Assembly (NCBI RefSeq): GCF_001050375.1
Contig: NZ_KQ130486.1
Coordinates: 1-60,616 of the forward strand
Direction: 5' to 3'
Source of the DNA: Catenovulum maritimum
Lineage (GTDB): Bacteria > Pseudomonadota > Gammaproteobacteria > Enterobacterales > Alteromonadaceae
Length of the DNA stretch: 60,616 bases
The notes beneath the pieces are model-generated. The model ran no database searches and was not told the DNA's origin. It was given only the letters and a program-made list of their open reading frames with translations. Of the stretch, positions 29,062-38,204 are shown piece by piece. Every line of letters starts with the position of its first letter. Position 1 is the stretch's first letter. The translations under genes were made by a program, and so were the position numbers.

Positions 29062-29198
29062 AATCATAACTAATATTTTGAATTTCAATAAATATAGCAG
29101 ACATCTTTAAGGTCTGTTGATCTTAATAAATTTTCATGAATGTTTGGGGTTTACGTGCAGTCTGTTACAATCGTTTTTTTACGTTTTGGAACAAGCAA

Positions 29199-30338
29199 AT
29201 GCAAAATAACCACCTATACACTATCAATGATTCTGAATCATTAACCTTATGGCGATTTCCAAAACAGGCCGACGATTCTCCGTTGCAAGCTTGGGATACG
29301 GCAGATAAATTACTGGCTGAATATGTATTAAGCAACATCGCAGAAAAAGACAGATTAAACTCAGCATTAATCGTGAATGACAATTTTGGCGCAGTAACGT
29401 GTCACTTAAACCAAATCAGCCCAAGCGTCTTCACAGACTCCAAAGTAAGTGAATTAGCAACAACTAAAAATATTGAGTTAAATAACCTAGCGCCAGTCAA
29501 GATAGAAACAGACACTGAAGCATTAAAGAATTACCCTCTCGTTTTAGTTAAACTGCCAAAAAATCTGGATTTTTTACAATTTATTTTGCAGCAAGCACAT
29601 CAGAGCCAATTTCAGGATGTGGAGATCATTGCCGTTGCCAAAGCGACGGATATCAATAAATCTGTGGTTAAGTTATTCAATCGTTATTTCGAAAATGTGG
29701 AAGTGAGTTTAGCCAAACGTAAATCAAGAACAATTAAAGCTAGTGGTAAACAAAAGTCTCCGTATACATCCTTTCAAGCTTGGCAAAAGTGGCAACATAA
29801 TGAGCTTGATATTTATAATGCTTCAAATGTTTTCTCCCGTTCAAGCTTAGATCTAGGTGCTAGTTTCTTACTAGATTACATCCCAAATACAGCAAACAAA
29901 GATGTAATCGACTTAGCTTGTGGTAATGGTATTTTAGGTTTGTCGATTTTAAAAACCCAAACACCGAACTCAGTCATATTTAGTGATGAATCCCATATGG
30001 CGATAGACTCAGTCACCAAAAATCTCAATAGTAATGGCTTCGAAAATTCTAATATTAAAATTTCGACCATTTGGCAAGATTGCTTAACAGAAACTGAAGA
30101 TGAGTCCGCAGATATCATAATCTGCAACCCACCATTTCATCAGCAAAAAACGATAACTGACCATATCGCATTACAAATGTTTAATGATGCGCAAAGAGTG
30201 TTGCGTAAAGGTGGAGAGCTCAGGTTAGTCGGAAACCAACATCTAGGTTATTTCCAAAAATTACTAACCATATTTGACGATGTGAAAGTACTAGCAACCA
30301 ATGATAAATTTGTTATTATTTCGGCCACTAAAAATTAG
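29199..30338 (+). CDS. rlmG: 23S rRNA (guanine1835-N2)-methyltransferase RlmG
   Basis: Methylates G1835 of 23S rRNA using S-adenosylmethionine. It has two tandem methyltransferase-like domains: a degenerate N-terminal one and an active C-terminal one with VIDLACGNGILGLSIL and the NPPF motif (IICNPPFHQ). The N-terminus ESLTLWRFP...PLQAWDTADK matches RlmG rather than its paralogue RsmC. The start is the ATG at codon 22 of the open frame, which aligns with the family start. Confidence 0.88.
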   Translation: MQNNHLYTINDSESLTLWRFPKQADDSPLQAWDTADKLLAEYVLSNIAEKDRLNSALIVNDNFGAVTCHLNQISPSVFTDSKVSELATTKNIELNNLAPVKIETDTEALKNYPLVLVKLPKNLDFLQFILQQAHQSQFQDVEIIAVAKATDINKSVVKLFNRYFENVEVSLAKRKSRTIKASGKQKSPYTSFQAWQKWQHNELDIYNASNVFSRSSLDLGASFLLDYIPNTANKDVIDLACGNGILGLSILKTQTPNSVIFSDESHMAIDSVTKNLNSNGFENSNIKISTIWQDCLTETEDESADIIICNPPFHQQKTITDHIALQMFNDAQRVLRKGGELRLVGNQHLGYFQKLLTIFDDVKVLATNDKFVIISATKN

Positions 30339-30350
30339 TAGGTTATAACA

Positions 30351-30944
30351 ATGAAAAAAATACTTTTACTTATCATTGGCTTATCAGTCAGTTTTTTCTC
30401 TTACTCTGCAGATAATAAACTCGATACCCAAGAAAATGTATTATTCCCTCGTGTTCAGTTTGAAACAAATATGGGGAACTTTATCGTAGAGCTTAATCGT
30501 TCTAAAGCCCCGATAACAGTGAAGAATTTTCTAGATTATGCTGTGGCGGGTGAATATGACGGTACGGTTTTTCATCGAGTTGTAAGCGAGTTTGTCGCAC
30601 AAGCAGGTGGTTACGAAGCTGATTTTACGCCTAGAGATTCAAAAGAGCCTATATACAACGAAAGTGGTAATGGCCTTAAAAATAGTCGAATGACAATCGC
30701 AATGGCAAGAATGAACAAACCTCATTCAGCCACCCGACAATTTTATTTTAATCTCTCTAATAACAAAAACTTAGACCCTGGTCGAAACTGGGGATACTGT
30801 GTTTTTGGCTATGTCGAATCAGGTGAAGAAGTGCTAGAAAAAATCGGCGAAGCCGCAACTGCTTTCAACCCCGATTTTGGCGCTGCAGATGTCCCTGTTG
30901 AAACAATTTTAATAAAAAAGGTTACATTACTACCACGCTCGTAA
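30351..30944 (+). CDS. Periplasmic peptidyl-prolyl cis-trans isomerase (cyclophilin)
   Basis: Cyclophilin that speeds proline isomerisation during protein folding. A Sec signal peptide (MKKILLLIIGLSVSFFSYSA) exports it. Motifs are FVIELNRSKAPITVKNFLDY (FIVELNRSKAP...), TVFHRVVSEFVAQAGG, and ATRQFYFNL. It resembles E. coli PpiA (exported) more than PpiB. It is 12 bases downstream of rlmG and likely cotranscribed. Confidence 0.9.
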   Translation: MKKILLLIIGLSVSFFSYSADNKLDTQENVLFPRVQFETNMGNFIVELNRSKAPITVKNFLDYAVAGEYDGTVFHRVVSEFVAQAGGYEADFTPRDSKEPIYNESGNGLKNSRMTIAMARMNKPHSATRQFYFNLSNNKNLDPGRNWGYCVFGYVESGEEVLEKIGEAATAFNPDFGAADVPVETILIKKVTLLPRS

Positions 30945-30948
30945 TTGC

Positions 30949-30970
30949 CGTCTATACTGAATTGTAGACG
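30949..30970 (+). terminator. Short hairpin after the cyclophilin gene
   Basis: CGTCTA pairs with TAGACG across a 10-base loop, just after the stop. Stem is short and the T-run absent. Confidence 0.35.
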
Positions 30971-30991
30971 TTGTAGCAAGGTTGTTTATCT

Positions 30992-31315
30992 ATGAGAGTG
31001 AACCAATTTATCGATTTAAAGGCAAAACAGCTCGTTTACTATGTGCGAGCTTTTTTGGTTAGAACTATCGACTATTCTGAACTAGATATTTTTATTTGGG
31101 ATACGCTGGAAGAATGGGGACAAGTCACTGTTTCAAAAAACGAAAGCTACTCAGAAAAAGAAAGAGTGTTTTGGCACCTAGTTCACCAAATCAGCTTTTG
31201 GGAAAAAGAAACCCTACTAAACGATACCTTATTGATAAACGAACTCAATATTTGCGTTGAATACATCGACGGCAATGGTTGTTTTCCTATGGATTGCATA
31301 GGAATACGCCCATAA
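30992..31315 (+). CDS. Hypothetical protein
   Basis: A 107-residue soluble protein, acidic, with several Trp residues (IWDTLEEWGQV, FWHLVHQISFWEKE) and no signal peptide or membrane segment. It follows the cyclophilin gene on the same strand. I did not recognise a family. Codon use and length support it as a real gene. Confidence 0.6.
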   Translation: MRVNQFIDLKAKQLVYYVRAFLVRTIDYSELDIFIWDTLEEWGQVTVSKNESYSEKERVFWHLVHQISFWEKETLLNDTLLINELNICVEYIDGNGCFPMDCIGIRP

Positions 31316-31418
31316 ATCTACAAATACACCTTAGCTAAGTTTTATCTCGGACTAAAATCACTTTAGAAATTACCCCAATCTGTTAACCTATCTTTATTTT
31401 CCCTTATATTATAATTAT

Positions 31419-32714
31419 ATGCGCTGGTTATCTGTTTATAGCAACCCCAAAGTTGTCAGTTTGTTTTTTCTTGGATTTTCTTCAGGTTTACCCTTACTTC
31501 TCGTTTTTTCTACCCTCTCTTTTTGGTTAAGAGAAGCTGGAATCGATAAAGCCAGTATCGGTATGCTAAGTTGGGTCGCACTTGCCTACGCTATAAAATT
31601 CCTTTGGTCACCATTAATCGACCAATTTAAACTCCCTCTCCTTAATAAACTATTTGGCAGACGAAGAAGTTGGATGCTTACCTCGCAAATCGCCATAATG
31701 TTAAGCTTGTTTGCTATGGGTCTCGCTAACCCTTCGGAATCCCTATTTATTTTTGCTCTACTCGCTGTGGTAGTGGCATTTAGCTCAGCAACGCAAGATA
31801 TAGTGATAGATGCCTATCGAATTGATGCTGCGCCAACCGATTTACAGGCGGCCATGGCTGCAACCTATTTAGCCGGTTACCGCATTGCCATGATAGTTTC
31901 CGGCGCAGGTAGCTTAGTTATCGCAGCTTGGCTCTCACCAAGTATTGAAGAATACAGCAACCAAGCTTGGCAACAAACCTATCAAATTATGGCGTTTCTA
32001 TTATTACCCGGCCTTCTAACCACTTTATTAGTGAAAGAACCAGAAGCAGTCACCAGTTCAGAAAATAACAAAGCAAAAACTTTCATCCAGCATTTTACTC
32101 ACGCATTTTGGCAACCAGTATCAGATTTCTTTATTCGCTACGGAAAAATTGCAATCCCTCTAATCTGTCTCATCTCACTCTACCGGCTTTCTGATGTTGT
32201 CATGGGCGTTATGGCAAATCCATTTTATATAGATACAGGTTTTAATAAGACAGAAATTGCCTCTATCGCTAAAGTTTATGGGGTCATAATGACCTTAGCA
32301 GGTGCTGCAATCGGAGGTATTATTCTAAAGCAAAAAGGCACTTTATTCGGACTATTCGTCGGCGGTTTATTAGCGGCTTTAACCAACGTATTCTTTGTCA
32401 GCTTGTCGATGGTTGGTCCAAACCTGACCTTATTGACTGCCGTTATCTCGATTGACAATTTAAGTGCAGGTATTGCAACCGCTGCCTTTATCGCATTTTT
32501 AAGTGGCTTAACCAATAAAGAATTTTCAGCAACACAATATGCTATATTTAGTTCAACTATGTTGTTGCTGCCTAAATTTGTAGCTGGCTTTTCAGGGTTC
32601 GCAGTCGAAGCATACGACTACACAGCCTTCTTTATCGGCACTGCTGTGTTAGGTTTACCAGCATTAGGGCTCATTATTTACTTAGCGAAACATAAAACAA
32701 AAATAAATTTGTAA
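31419..32714 (+). CDS. AmpG-like MFS transporter
   Basis: Major-facilitator permease of 431 residues with about 12 membrane helices. The N-terminus SVYSNPKVVSLFFLGFSSGLPLLLVFSTLSFWLREAG is characteristic of AmpG/PAT-family permeases, as is ATQDIVIDAYRID. AmpG imports anhydro-muropeptides for cell-wall recycling. anmK and a mepM-like gene lie about 7 kb away and could act in the same cycle, but a role for a related substrate is not excluded. Confidence 0.85.
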   Translation: MRWLSVYSNPKVVSLFFLGFSSGLPLLLVFSTLSFWLREAGIDKASIGMLSWVALAYAIKFLWSPLIDQFKLPLLNKLFGRRRSWMLTSQIAIMLSLFAMGLANPSESLFIFALLAVVVAFSSATQDIVIDAYRIDAAPTDLQAAMAATYLAGYRIAMIVSGAGSLVIAAWLSPSIEEYSNQAWQQTYQIMAFLLLPGLLTTLLVKEPEAVTSSENNKAKTFIQHFTHAFWQPVSDFFIRYGKIAIPLICLISLYRLSDVVMGVMANPFYIDTGFNKTEIASIAKVYGVIMTLAGAAIGGIILKQKGTLFGLFVGGLLAALTNVFFVSLSMVGPNLTLLTAVISIDNLSAGIATAAFIAFLSGLTNKEFSATQYAIFSSTMLLLPKFVAGFSGFAVEAYDYTAFFIGTAVLGLPALGLIIYLAKHKTKINL

Positions 32715-32723
32715 GGATAAGAG

Positions 32724-32900
32724 ATGATTAGATTATTTGCACTTTTGCCTTTAATCACCTTTGGCTTATGGTGGTTATATTTAAATCATAACGGCTGGAG
32801 TTTAAAACAAGGTAAAAGTGGGTTTATAAAAATATTTATCTTCAATGTTGTCGTACTAGGATTTTTTGCGATTATGCACTTGGTTACCCAAGTTGAATAA
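32724..32900 (+). CDS. Small membrane protein (58 aa)
   Basis: Open frame directly behind the transporter gene, only nine bases from its stop and preceded by AAGGATAAGAG, a good ribosome-binding site. It encodes two hydrophobic segments (residues about 3-20 and 38-53) separated by a short Lys/Gly-rich loop. It probably shares the transporter transcript. No known family recognised. Confidence 0.6.
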   Translation: MIRLFALLPLITFGLWWLYLNHNGWSLKQGKSGFIKIFIFNVVVLGFFAIMHLVTQVE

Positions 32901-32928
32901 GATTAAACAAATTACGGGAGCATAAATT

Positions 32929-32952
32929 AAAAAGCCTCGAATGAGGCTTTTT
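32929..32952. terminator. Bidirectional terminator between two small genes
   Basis: AAAAAGCCTC / GAGGCTTTTT with a 4-base loop, with A-runs and T-runs on both sides. Serves the plus-strand small membrane gene and the minus-strand 49-residue gene that converge here. Confidence 0.8.
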
Positions 32953-32957
32953 AGGTA

Positions 32958-33107
32958 TTACTGTTTTGTGCTTTCCTTCGCGACTGTTGCTTCATCGTAA
33001 TTTTCAGATAAATCACCGTTTGCAGCATTAAATAACGCAGAAACAGCCATTACTAAAACGACGAGCGCAATAGTTGTCAAGTTAACTCCATGAGAAGCTT
33101 TTTTCAT
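32958..33107 (-). CDS. Small membrane protein (49 aa)
   Basis: Open frame of 49 residues, MKKASHGVNLTTIALVVLVM..., with one membrane segment (about residues 9-28) and an acidic, Lys-ended tail. It faces the neighbouring small gene across a terminator. The coding potential rests on the membrane pattern and clear start, not on a known family. A bigger frame in this stretch is absent. Confidence 0.5.
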   Translation of the reverse strand: MKKASHGVNLTTIALVVLVMAVSALFNAANGDLSENYDEATVAKESTKQ

Positions 33108-33455
33108 TCGCTTTGCACCAAAATTTCAAATCAACGCATTATTATTATTTTTATCAACAGCTATAACCAACCTAGCTACTGAATGGCACTCATATTAGCT
33201 CAATTATTCACCAGTCACAATACTAATCACTTAATAATATTGCAGTTTTTTTGCAAAAAATTTTCCGATCTTTATCCACTGTCATTTAATCCAATACGCT
33301 TATTAATAATTACGTCATATAAATCATTTATACTGATAAGAAAAATAATTTAAAAACAAACAGTTAAAATTAAAATACCGGTTTAACCTAATTCCATTTT
33401 AAAAATTAAAAAAATGCCACATAATAAGCTCATCTCAACATCAAGAGTCACTTGG
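33108..33455. other. Intergenic stretch without a gene
   Basis: AT-rich stretch before the alkaline phosphatase gene. A possible -10 TATACT lies at 33329-33334. Fragments resembling a Pho box (CTGTCAT at 33279, GTCATATAAA at 33314) occur but neither is a full match. No open frame of interest. Confidence 0.5.
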
Positions 33456-34745
33456 ATGCAATTTAACCTATTAAGAATAAAAGCTTGCTTAATCTGCCTA
33501 GTTTTTTTTACCTCTTTTTCTGCTTTATCTCAAAATATTATTTACATGATAGGCGATGGTATGGGGCCTAATTATTTAACGGCTTACCGCTACTGGTTAC
33601 AAAAGAACCCAAACAAACAAATAGACCAAACGATTTTTGATGAACTTTGGACAGGAATGGCTAAAACGCATCCAGACGATAACACATTTATCACGGATAG
33701 CGCCTCTGCAGCAACGGCATTAAACACACAAGTGAAGAGTTACAATGGCGCAATTTCTGTAACAGCTGACCAAACACCACTTACAACCATTTTAGAAAAA
33801 TCTAAAAAACTTAATTATACAAATGCCATTGTTGTCACATCTCAAATTACGCATGCAACACCCGCAGCATTTTACGCTCATCAAGAATTGCGTAAACAAT
33901 ATCCACAAATTGCCGATCAGATTGTTGATAACAAGATCAATAATCAGCCAATCTTAGATTTAATGCTGGGTGGCGGCATTAAAGATTTGATTAGAGACGA
34001 CAGAAATATCCTCGCCGAATTACAGCAGCTGGGCTACCAGACACAAGCAGACTACGCCAAACTGGATCAGCTTAACAAACTACCTGCCGCGGGTATTTAT
34101 TTCGATAAGGGTTTTCCATCGGCAATAGACGAGTACCCAAACCGCTTAGCCGATATGACAGAAAAAGCGCTATCATTGCTAGCGAGTACCAATAAATTTT
34201 TCTTGATGGTTGAAAGCAGCCAAATCGACTGGTGTGGGCACTCAAATGATATCGCCTGTGCTTTGGCTGAAATGAATGATTTTGCCAAAGCGATAAAAAT
34301 AGCAAAACATTATGTTGATACCCACCCAGATACTCAGCTTGTTATCACAGCAGATCATGAAACTGGTGGCTTATCCATTGGTTCTGATGGCGTTTATAAG
34401 TGGCAAACTCAATATATAGATCAAACAAAATCGAGCATTAGAGTCGCCAGTAAAGCCTTATTTTCAGCAAAAAGCTTAGCGAAAACCTGGTCTAAATATT
34501 TTCAATTTGAGTTAGAAGAGACAAACTTACAAGCGTTAACTAAGTTGCAAAAAGCAGGCGACGAAAAGCAATTTAAGCAAAAACTAACACAGTACATAAA
34601 TGAAAAAAGCTTCACGGGTTGGACCTCTGGCGGCCACACAGCGGCTGATGTCCCAATATTATCCTATGGCAAGCATAGCCAGTTATTTTCTGGCTTTATG
34701 GATAATACAGAGATAGCCAAAAAACTAGATAGTTTGTTAAGATGA
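33456..34745 (+). CDS. Alkaline phosphatase (PhoA-type fold)
   Basis: Secreted phosphomonoesterase. The start at ATG giving MQFNLLRIKACLICLVFFTS yields a clean Sec signal peptide ending at ALSQ; the longer open frame begins 14 codons upstream. Metal- and substrate-binding motifs include MIGDGMG (Asp), the nucleophile Ser in TDSASAATA, ESSQIDWCGHSND, and ITADHETGGLS. About 429 residues. It releases phosphate from organic esters in the periplasm. The phosphatase gene behind it lies only 30 bases away. Confidence 0.9.
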   Translation: MQFNLLRIKACLICLVFFTSFSALSQNIIYMIGDGMGPNYLTAYRYWLQKNPNKQIDQTIFDELWTGMAKTHPDDNTFITDSASAATALNTQVKSYNGAISVTADQTPLTTILEKSKKLNYTNAIVVTSQITHATPAAFYAHQELRKQYPQIADQIVDNKINNQPILDLMLGGGIKDLIRDDRNILAELQQLGYQTQADYAKLDQLNKLPAAGIYFDKGFPSAIDEYPNRLADMTEKALSLLASTNKFFLMVESSQIDWCGHSNDIACALAEMNDFAKAIKIAKHYVDTHPDTQLVITADHETGGLSIGSDGVYKWQTQYIDQTKSSIRVASKALFSAKSLAKTWSKYFQFELEETNLQALTKLQKAGDEKQFKQKLTQYINEKSFTGWTSGGHTAADVPILSYGKHSQLFSGFMDNTEIAKKLDSLLR

Positions 34746-34775
34746 TAACCACGCTGGTTAAAATTAAGATTTGCA

Positions 34776-36698
34776 TTGCAAGAGAATAACTTACGAATAT
34801 TAGCTGGGCCCATAATTAGAAAAATTACGCCAAATCAAGTTACGATTTGGCTGGTTAGCTCTGTGCCAGTAAAAATTGAGTTAGCACTTTGCTATCATGA
34901 TTCAAAATTAAGATTCGATTTATCTCAGCAACGGGCAATCCATTCTATCAAGGTGGCTGAGCACTATCATGTTCATCTAATCAACCTGGGTTTAGAACAA
35001 GCCTTGCCCTATGATTGCTTAATTCAATATCAACTTAAGTTTTTCCATGGCAGTACAGATAGCCCGAGTTATTTAACCGATTTAATACCCGATATCTGTT
35101 ATCCGCAACAAACTAAACCTGCTTTTGTTATTCATAGCCAGGTTAAGAAAATTCTGCATGGCTCCTGTAGAAAACCACATTTTGAACTAAAAGCCGATTC
35201 CAGCGATGGCTTAGTCATTGCAGATCAATTTTTACAACAGCAGTTAACTAAACCAGAAGATTGGCCTAGCTTACTCATCATGTCTGGCGATCAAATTTAC
35301 GCAGATGATGTTGCAACACCTATGTTGGTTGCAACCCACCAAATTTGCAACCAACTTGGATTTAGTGAAGAAACCTTTGCAGCATCTAAAGTGAGTAATT
35401 CAACAGACCTTCACACCGGCCAAGCTTTTTACAACAATAGAGAAGCGATATTACCGGCAGATAAAGAGAGTACACAAATTAAAATATCCCTTTTTGAAGG
35501 AGTGAAAAAGCCGATATTTACCTCTGATAACGCTCATAATCATTTGATTTCTGCAGCTGAAGTCATGTCTATGTACTTATTATCTTGGTCACCTGAAGCT
35601 TGGGAATTAACAGACCAAAGCATGCCCTCAGGCTTGAGCGCTGCAGAAAAAATACAATATCATAAGCAACTACAAGCCATAGAATGTTTTAAAAAAGGCT
35701 TACCCAATGTCAGAAGACTGCTCGCTCATATGCCAACAGCTATGATGTTTGATGACCATGATGTAACCGATGATTGGAATTTAACCGCTGCTTGGCAAAC
35801 TAATTCTCAGCAGCATGATTTTTCTAGACGAATCCTAGGCAATGCATTAATCGGCTACCTAATCTGCCAAGGCTGGGGTAATGAACCAGCCAAGATCCCA
35901 GAGCAACTTTTAACACTTAGCCAGCAAAGTTTTGATGATTTAGGCTCGCAGGCACACCAAGAGCTAATCAACCAAGTCTTCAAGTTTGAACAATGGCATT
36001 ATGAGTGGCAAACCAAACCTAAACTCATTGTATTAGATACTCGAACTCAAAGGTGGTGGTCAGAGTCCAACCCTAACAAACCATCTGGCTTAATGGATTG
36101 GGAAGCCATTACTGATTTACAACAAAATTTAATCGGCGAACAAGCTGTGATTTTAGTCTCACCAGCACCTATATTTGGGGTTAAATTAATTGAATCGGTA
36201 CAAAAGATCTTTACTTGGTTTGGCAAACCATTAATGGTTGATGCCGAAAACTGGATGGCGCATAACGGCAGTGCAAACTCCATTTTAAATTTATTTTGTC
36301 ATCCCAAAACACCCCAAAATTTTGTGATTTTGTCTGGTGATGTGCATTACTCTTTCGTCTCTAAAATATCAATTAAACGCCGAAAAAACAGCCCAGATAT
36401 TTGGCAAATCACCAGTAGCGGCTTGCGTAACCAGTTCCCGAAACAACTGCTAAACTGGTTAGATAGATTAAATCGTTGGGTTTATGCACCATGGTCACCT
36501 TTAAACGCCTTTACCAAACGTCGTAAAATGCGAGTTTCGCCGTTAAAACCCAGTACAGCTTCAGCTGGTGAGCGTTTAGTTAACGAATCAGGTATCGGAT
36601 TAGTTGAATTAGATAGTGAAGGTAGACCGAGTCGAATCACCCAACTGACCCAAACCTCGCAAATAGAATTTTTAGAAGATAAAATCAATCAGGAATAA
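34776..36698 (+). CDS. PhoD-like phosphatase (alkaline phosphatase D family)
   Basis: Metallophosphatase of the PhoD-like superfamily, 640 residues, with an N-terminal beta-domain (about 1-120) and a C-terminal metallophosphoesterase part. Metal-site motifs are HGSCRKPH, LIMSGDQIYADD, MMFDDHDVTDDWN, and ILSGDVHYSF. The best start is a TTG (giving MQENNLRILAG) with no ideal ribosome-binding site, so the true start may be slightly different. No signal peptide is visible, unlike secreted PhoD. Probably cotranscribed with the PhoA-type gene. Confidence 0.82.
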   Translation: MQENNLRILAGPIIRKITPNQVTIWLVSSVPVKIELALCYHDSKLRFDLSQQRAIHSIKVAEHYHVHLINLGLEQALPYDCLIQYQLKFFHGSTDSPSYLTDLIPDICYPQQTKPAFVIHSQVKKILHGSCRKPHFELKADSSDGLVIADQFLQQQLTKPEDWPSLLIMSGDQIYADDVATPMLVATHQICNQLGFSEETFAASKVSNSTDLHTGQAFYNNREAILPADKESTQIKISLFEGVKKPIFTSDNAHNHLISAAEVMSMYLLSWSPEAWELTDQSMPSGLSAAEKIQYHKQLQAIECFKKGLPNVRRLLAHMPTAMMFDDHDVTDDWNLTAAWQTNSQQHDFSRRILGNALIGYLICQGWGNEPAKIPEQLLTLSQQSFDDLGSQAHQELINQVFKFEQWHYEWQTKPKLIVLDTRTQRWWSESNPNKPSGLMDWEAITDLQQNLIGEQAVILVSPAPIFGVKLIESVQKIFTWFGKPLMVDAENWMAHNGSANSILNLFCHPKTPQNFVILSGDVHYSFVSKISIKRRKNSPDIWQITSSGLRNQFPKQLLNWLDRLNRWVYAPWSPLNAFTKRRKMRVSPLKPSTASAGERLVNESGIGLVELDSEGRPSRITQLTQTSQIEFLEDKINQE

Positions 36699-36707
36699 AC
36701 TAGAAAA

Positions 36708-36731
36708 AAAAGCCCTGAAAAATCAGGGCCT
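36708..36731 (-). terminator. Terminator of tyrS
   Basis: GCCCTGA / TCAGGGC stem. Read on the minus strand it is followed by eight T, making it the tyrS terminator. It may also stop plus-strand transcription weakly. Confidence 0.82.
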
Positions 36732-36752
36732 TTGGGTTTTATCAGTTATAAC

Positions 36753-37949
36753 TTAAGCTAAAGTTATTTTAGCAAACTTACGTTTACCAACTTGGAAAAC
36801 TGCTGTCGTGCCTAATTCAACCTCTGATTTAGGGTCCGCAACTTTTTCACCGTCAATTTTAACAGCACCTTGTTTAACCATACGCATAGCTTCACTTGTG
36901 CTCGCAACTAATCCTGCTTCTTTTAATAAAGCAGCTAAACCCGTATTTTCACCCGTTGTAATTGTCACTTCGTCGATATCATCTGGAATCGCATTTTTCT
37001 GGAAACGCTGGATAAAATCTTGATGTGCAGCTTCTGCAGCAGCATCATCGTGAAAACGTGCAATTAGCTCTTTCGCTAGTTCAATTTTAACGTCTCTTGG
37101 GTTTTTACCTTCTTCGATTGCTTGCTTCAAACCTTCAATTTCATCAATTGGACGGAAGCTCAATAAATCATAATAGCGCCACATTAACTCATCAGAAATC
37201 GACATCACTTTGCCAAACATATCGTTTGGTGCGTCCGTAATCCCTATGTAGTTATTTAGCGACTTAGACATTTTTTGTACGCCGTCTAAACCTTCTAATA
37301 ATGGCATCATAAGTACAGTTTGAGGTTTTTGACCTTCTTCTTTTTGTAACTCACGACCCATTAATAAATTGAATTTTTGGTCTGTTCCGCCAAGCTCAAC
37401 ATCAGATTCTAATGCCACAGAATCCCAACCTTGAACTAATGGATATAAAAATTCATGTAACGCAATTGGCTGACCACCCGCATAACGTTTTTTGAAGTCA
37501 TCTCTTTCAAGCATACGAGCAACTGTTTGACGAGCCGCTAATTTAATCATGCCAGCTGAACCAAGTTTTTCCATCCACTCTGAATTGAAAACAACAGTTG
37601 TTTTAGCTGGATCTAAAATTTTAAAAACTTGTTCTTTGTATGTTTCAGCATTCGCTAAAACATCTTCTTTAGACAATGGCTTACGAGTTACGTTTTTACC
37701 GGTAGGGTCGCCAATCATGGCAGTAAAGTCACCAATCAAAAAGATAACTTCATGACCTAATTGCTGAAATGCTCTTAATTTATTGATTAAAACTGTATGG
37801 CCTAAATGTAAGTCAGGCGCTGTTGGATCAAAACCAGCTTTAATTTTTAATGGTCGATTCTCTTTTAATTTTTCGACTAGCTCTTGTTCTACTAATATTT
37901 CTTCTGCACCGCGCTGGATTTCAGCAAGTGCGTTTTGTACATCGACCAT
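36753..37949 (-). CDS. tyrS: Tyrosyl-tRNA synthetase
   Basis: Charges tRNA-Tyr. The 398-residue class Ic enzyme has the HIGH-like motif LHLGHT in the N-terminal Rossmann fold and KMSKS. An S4 RNA-binding domain is at the C-terminus. The sequence matches the TyrS type found in Pseudomonas and many marine gammaproteobacteria. A minus-strand terminator follows the gene. Confidence 0.95.
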   Translation of the reverse strand: MVDVQNALAEIQRGAEEILVEQELVEKLKENRPLKIKAGFDPTAPDLHLGHTVLINKLRAFQQLGHEVIFLIGDFTAMIGDPTGKNVTRKPLSKEDVLANAETYKEQVFKILDPAKTTVVFNSEWMEKLGSAGMIKLAARQTVARMLERDDFKKRYAGGQPIALHEFLYPLVQGWDSVALESDVELGGTDQKFNLLMGRELQKEEGQKPQTVLMMPLLEGLDGVQKMSKSLNNYIGITDAPNDMFGKVMSISDELMWRYYDLLSFRPIDEIEGLKQAIEEGKNPRDVKIELAKELIARFHDDAAAEAAHQDFIQRFQKNAIPDDIDEVTITTGENTGLAALLKEAGLVASTSEAMRMVKQGAVKIDGEKVADPKSEVELGTTAVFQVGKRKFAKITLA

Positions 37950-38204
37950 TACTTACCTATTTAAAATTATTCAGTCTCAAATATTGTCGAGACAGTTTAT
38001 TGATGAATTCGATTTAAAAACCGATTGTATATGAAACTTCTAACCAGATCTTATGTCTTTAGCAAACTTAATCAGTTTTTTAGCTAAAATAACAAAAAAC
38101 CTTAATTCTAAAGGTCATTGACTCTAATTTAAAGCGCCATTTGCTGGTAAATTAAGCGAAAAATGTTTATCCTGAGCAAGATTCAAAAAAGGGCAAGTAT
38201 TAAA

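Noticed and set aside
33279-33334. Pho box before the alkaline phosphatase gene
   Set aside because: Only one half-site matches well and the spacing to the candidate -10 is wrong. Needs expression data.
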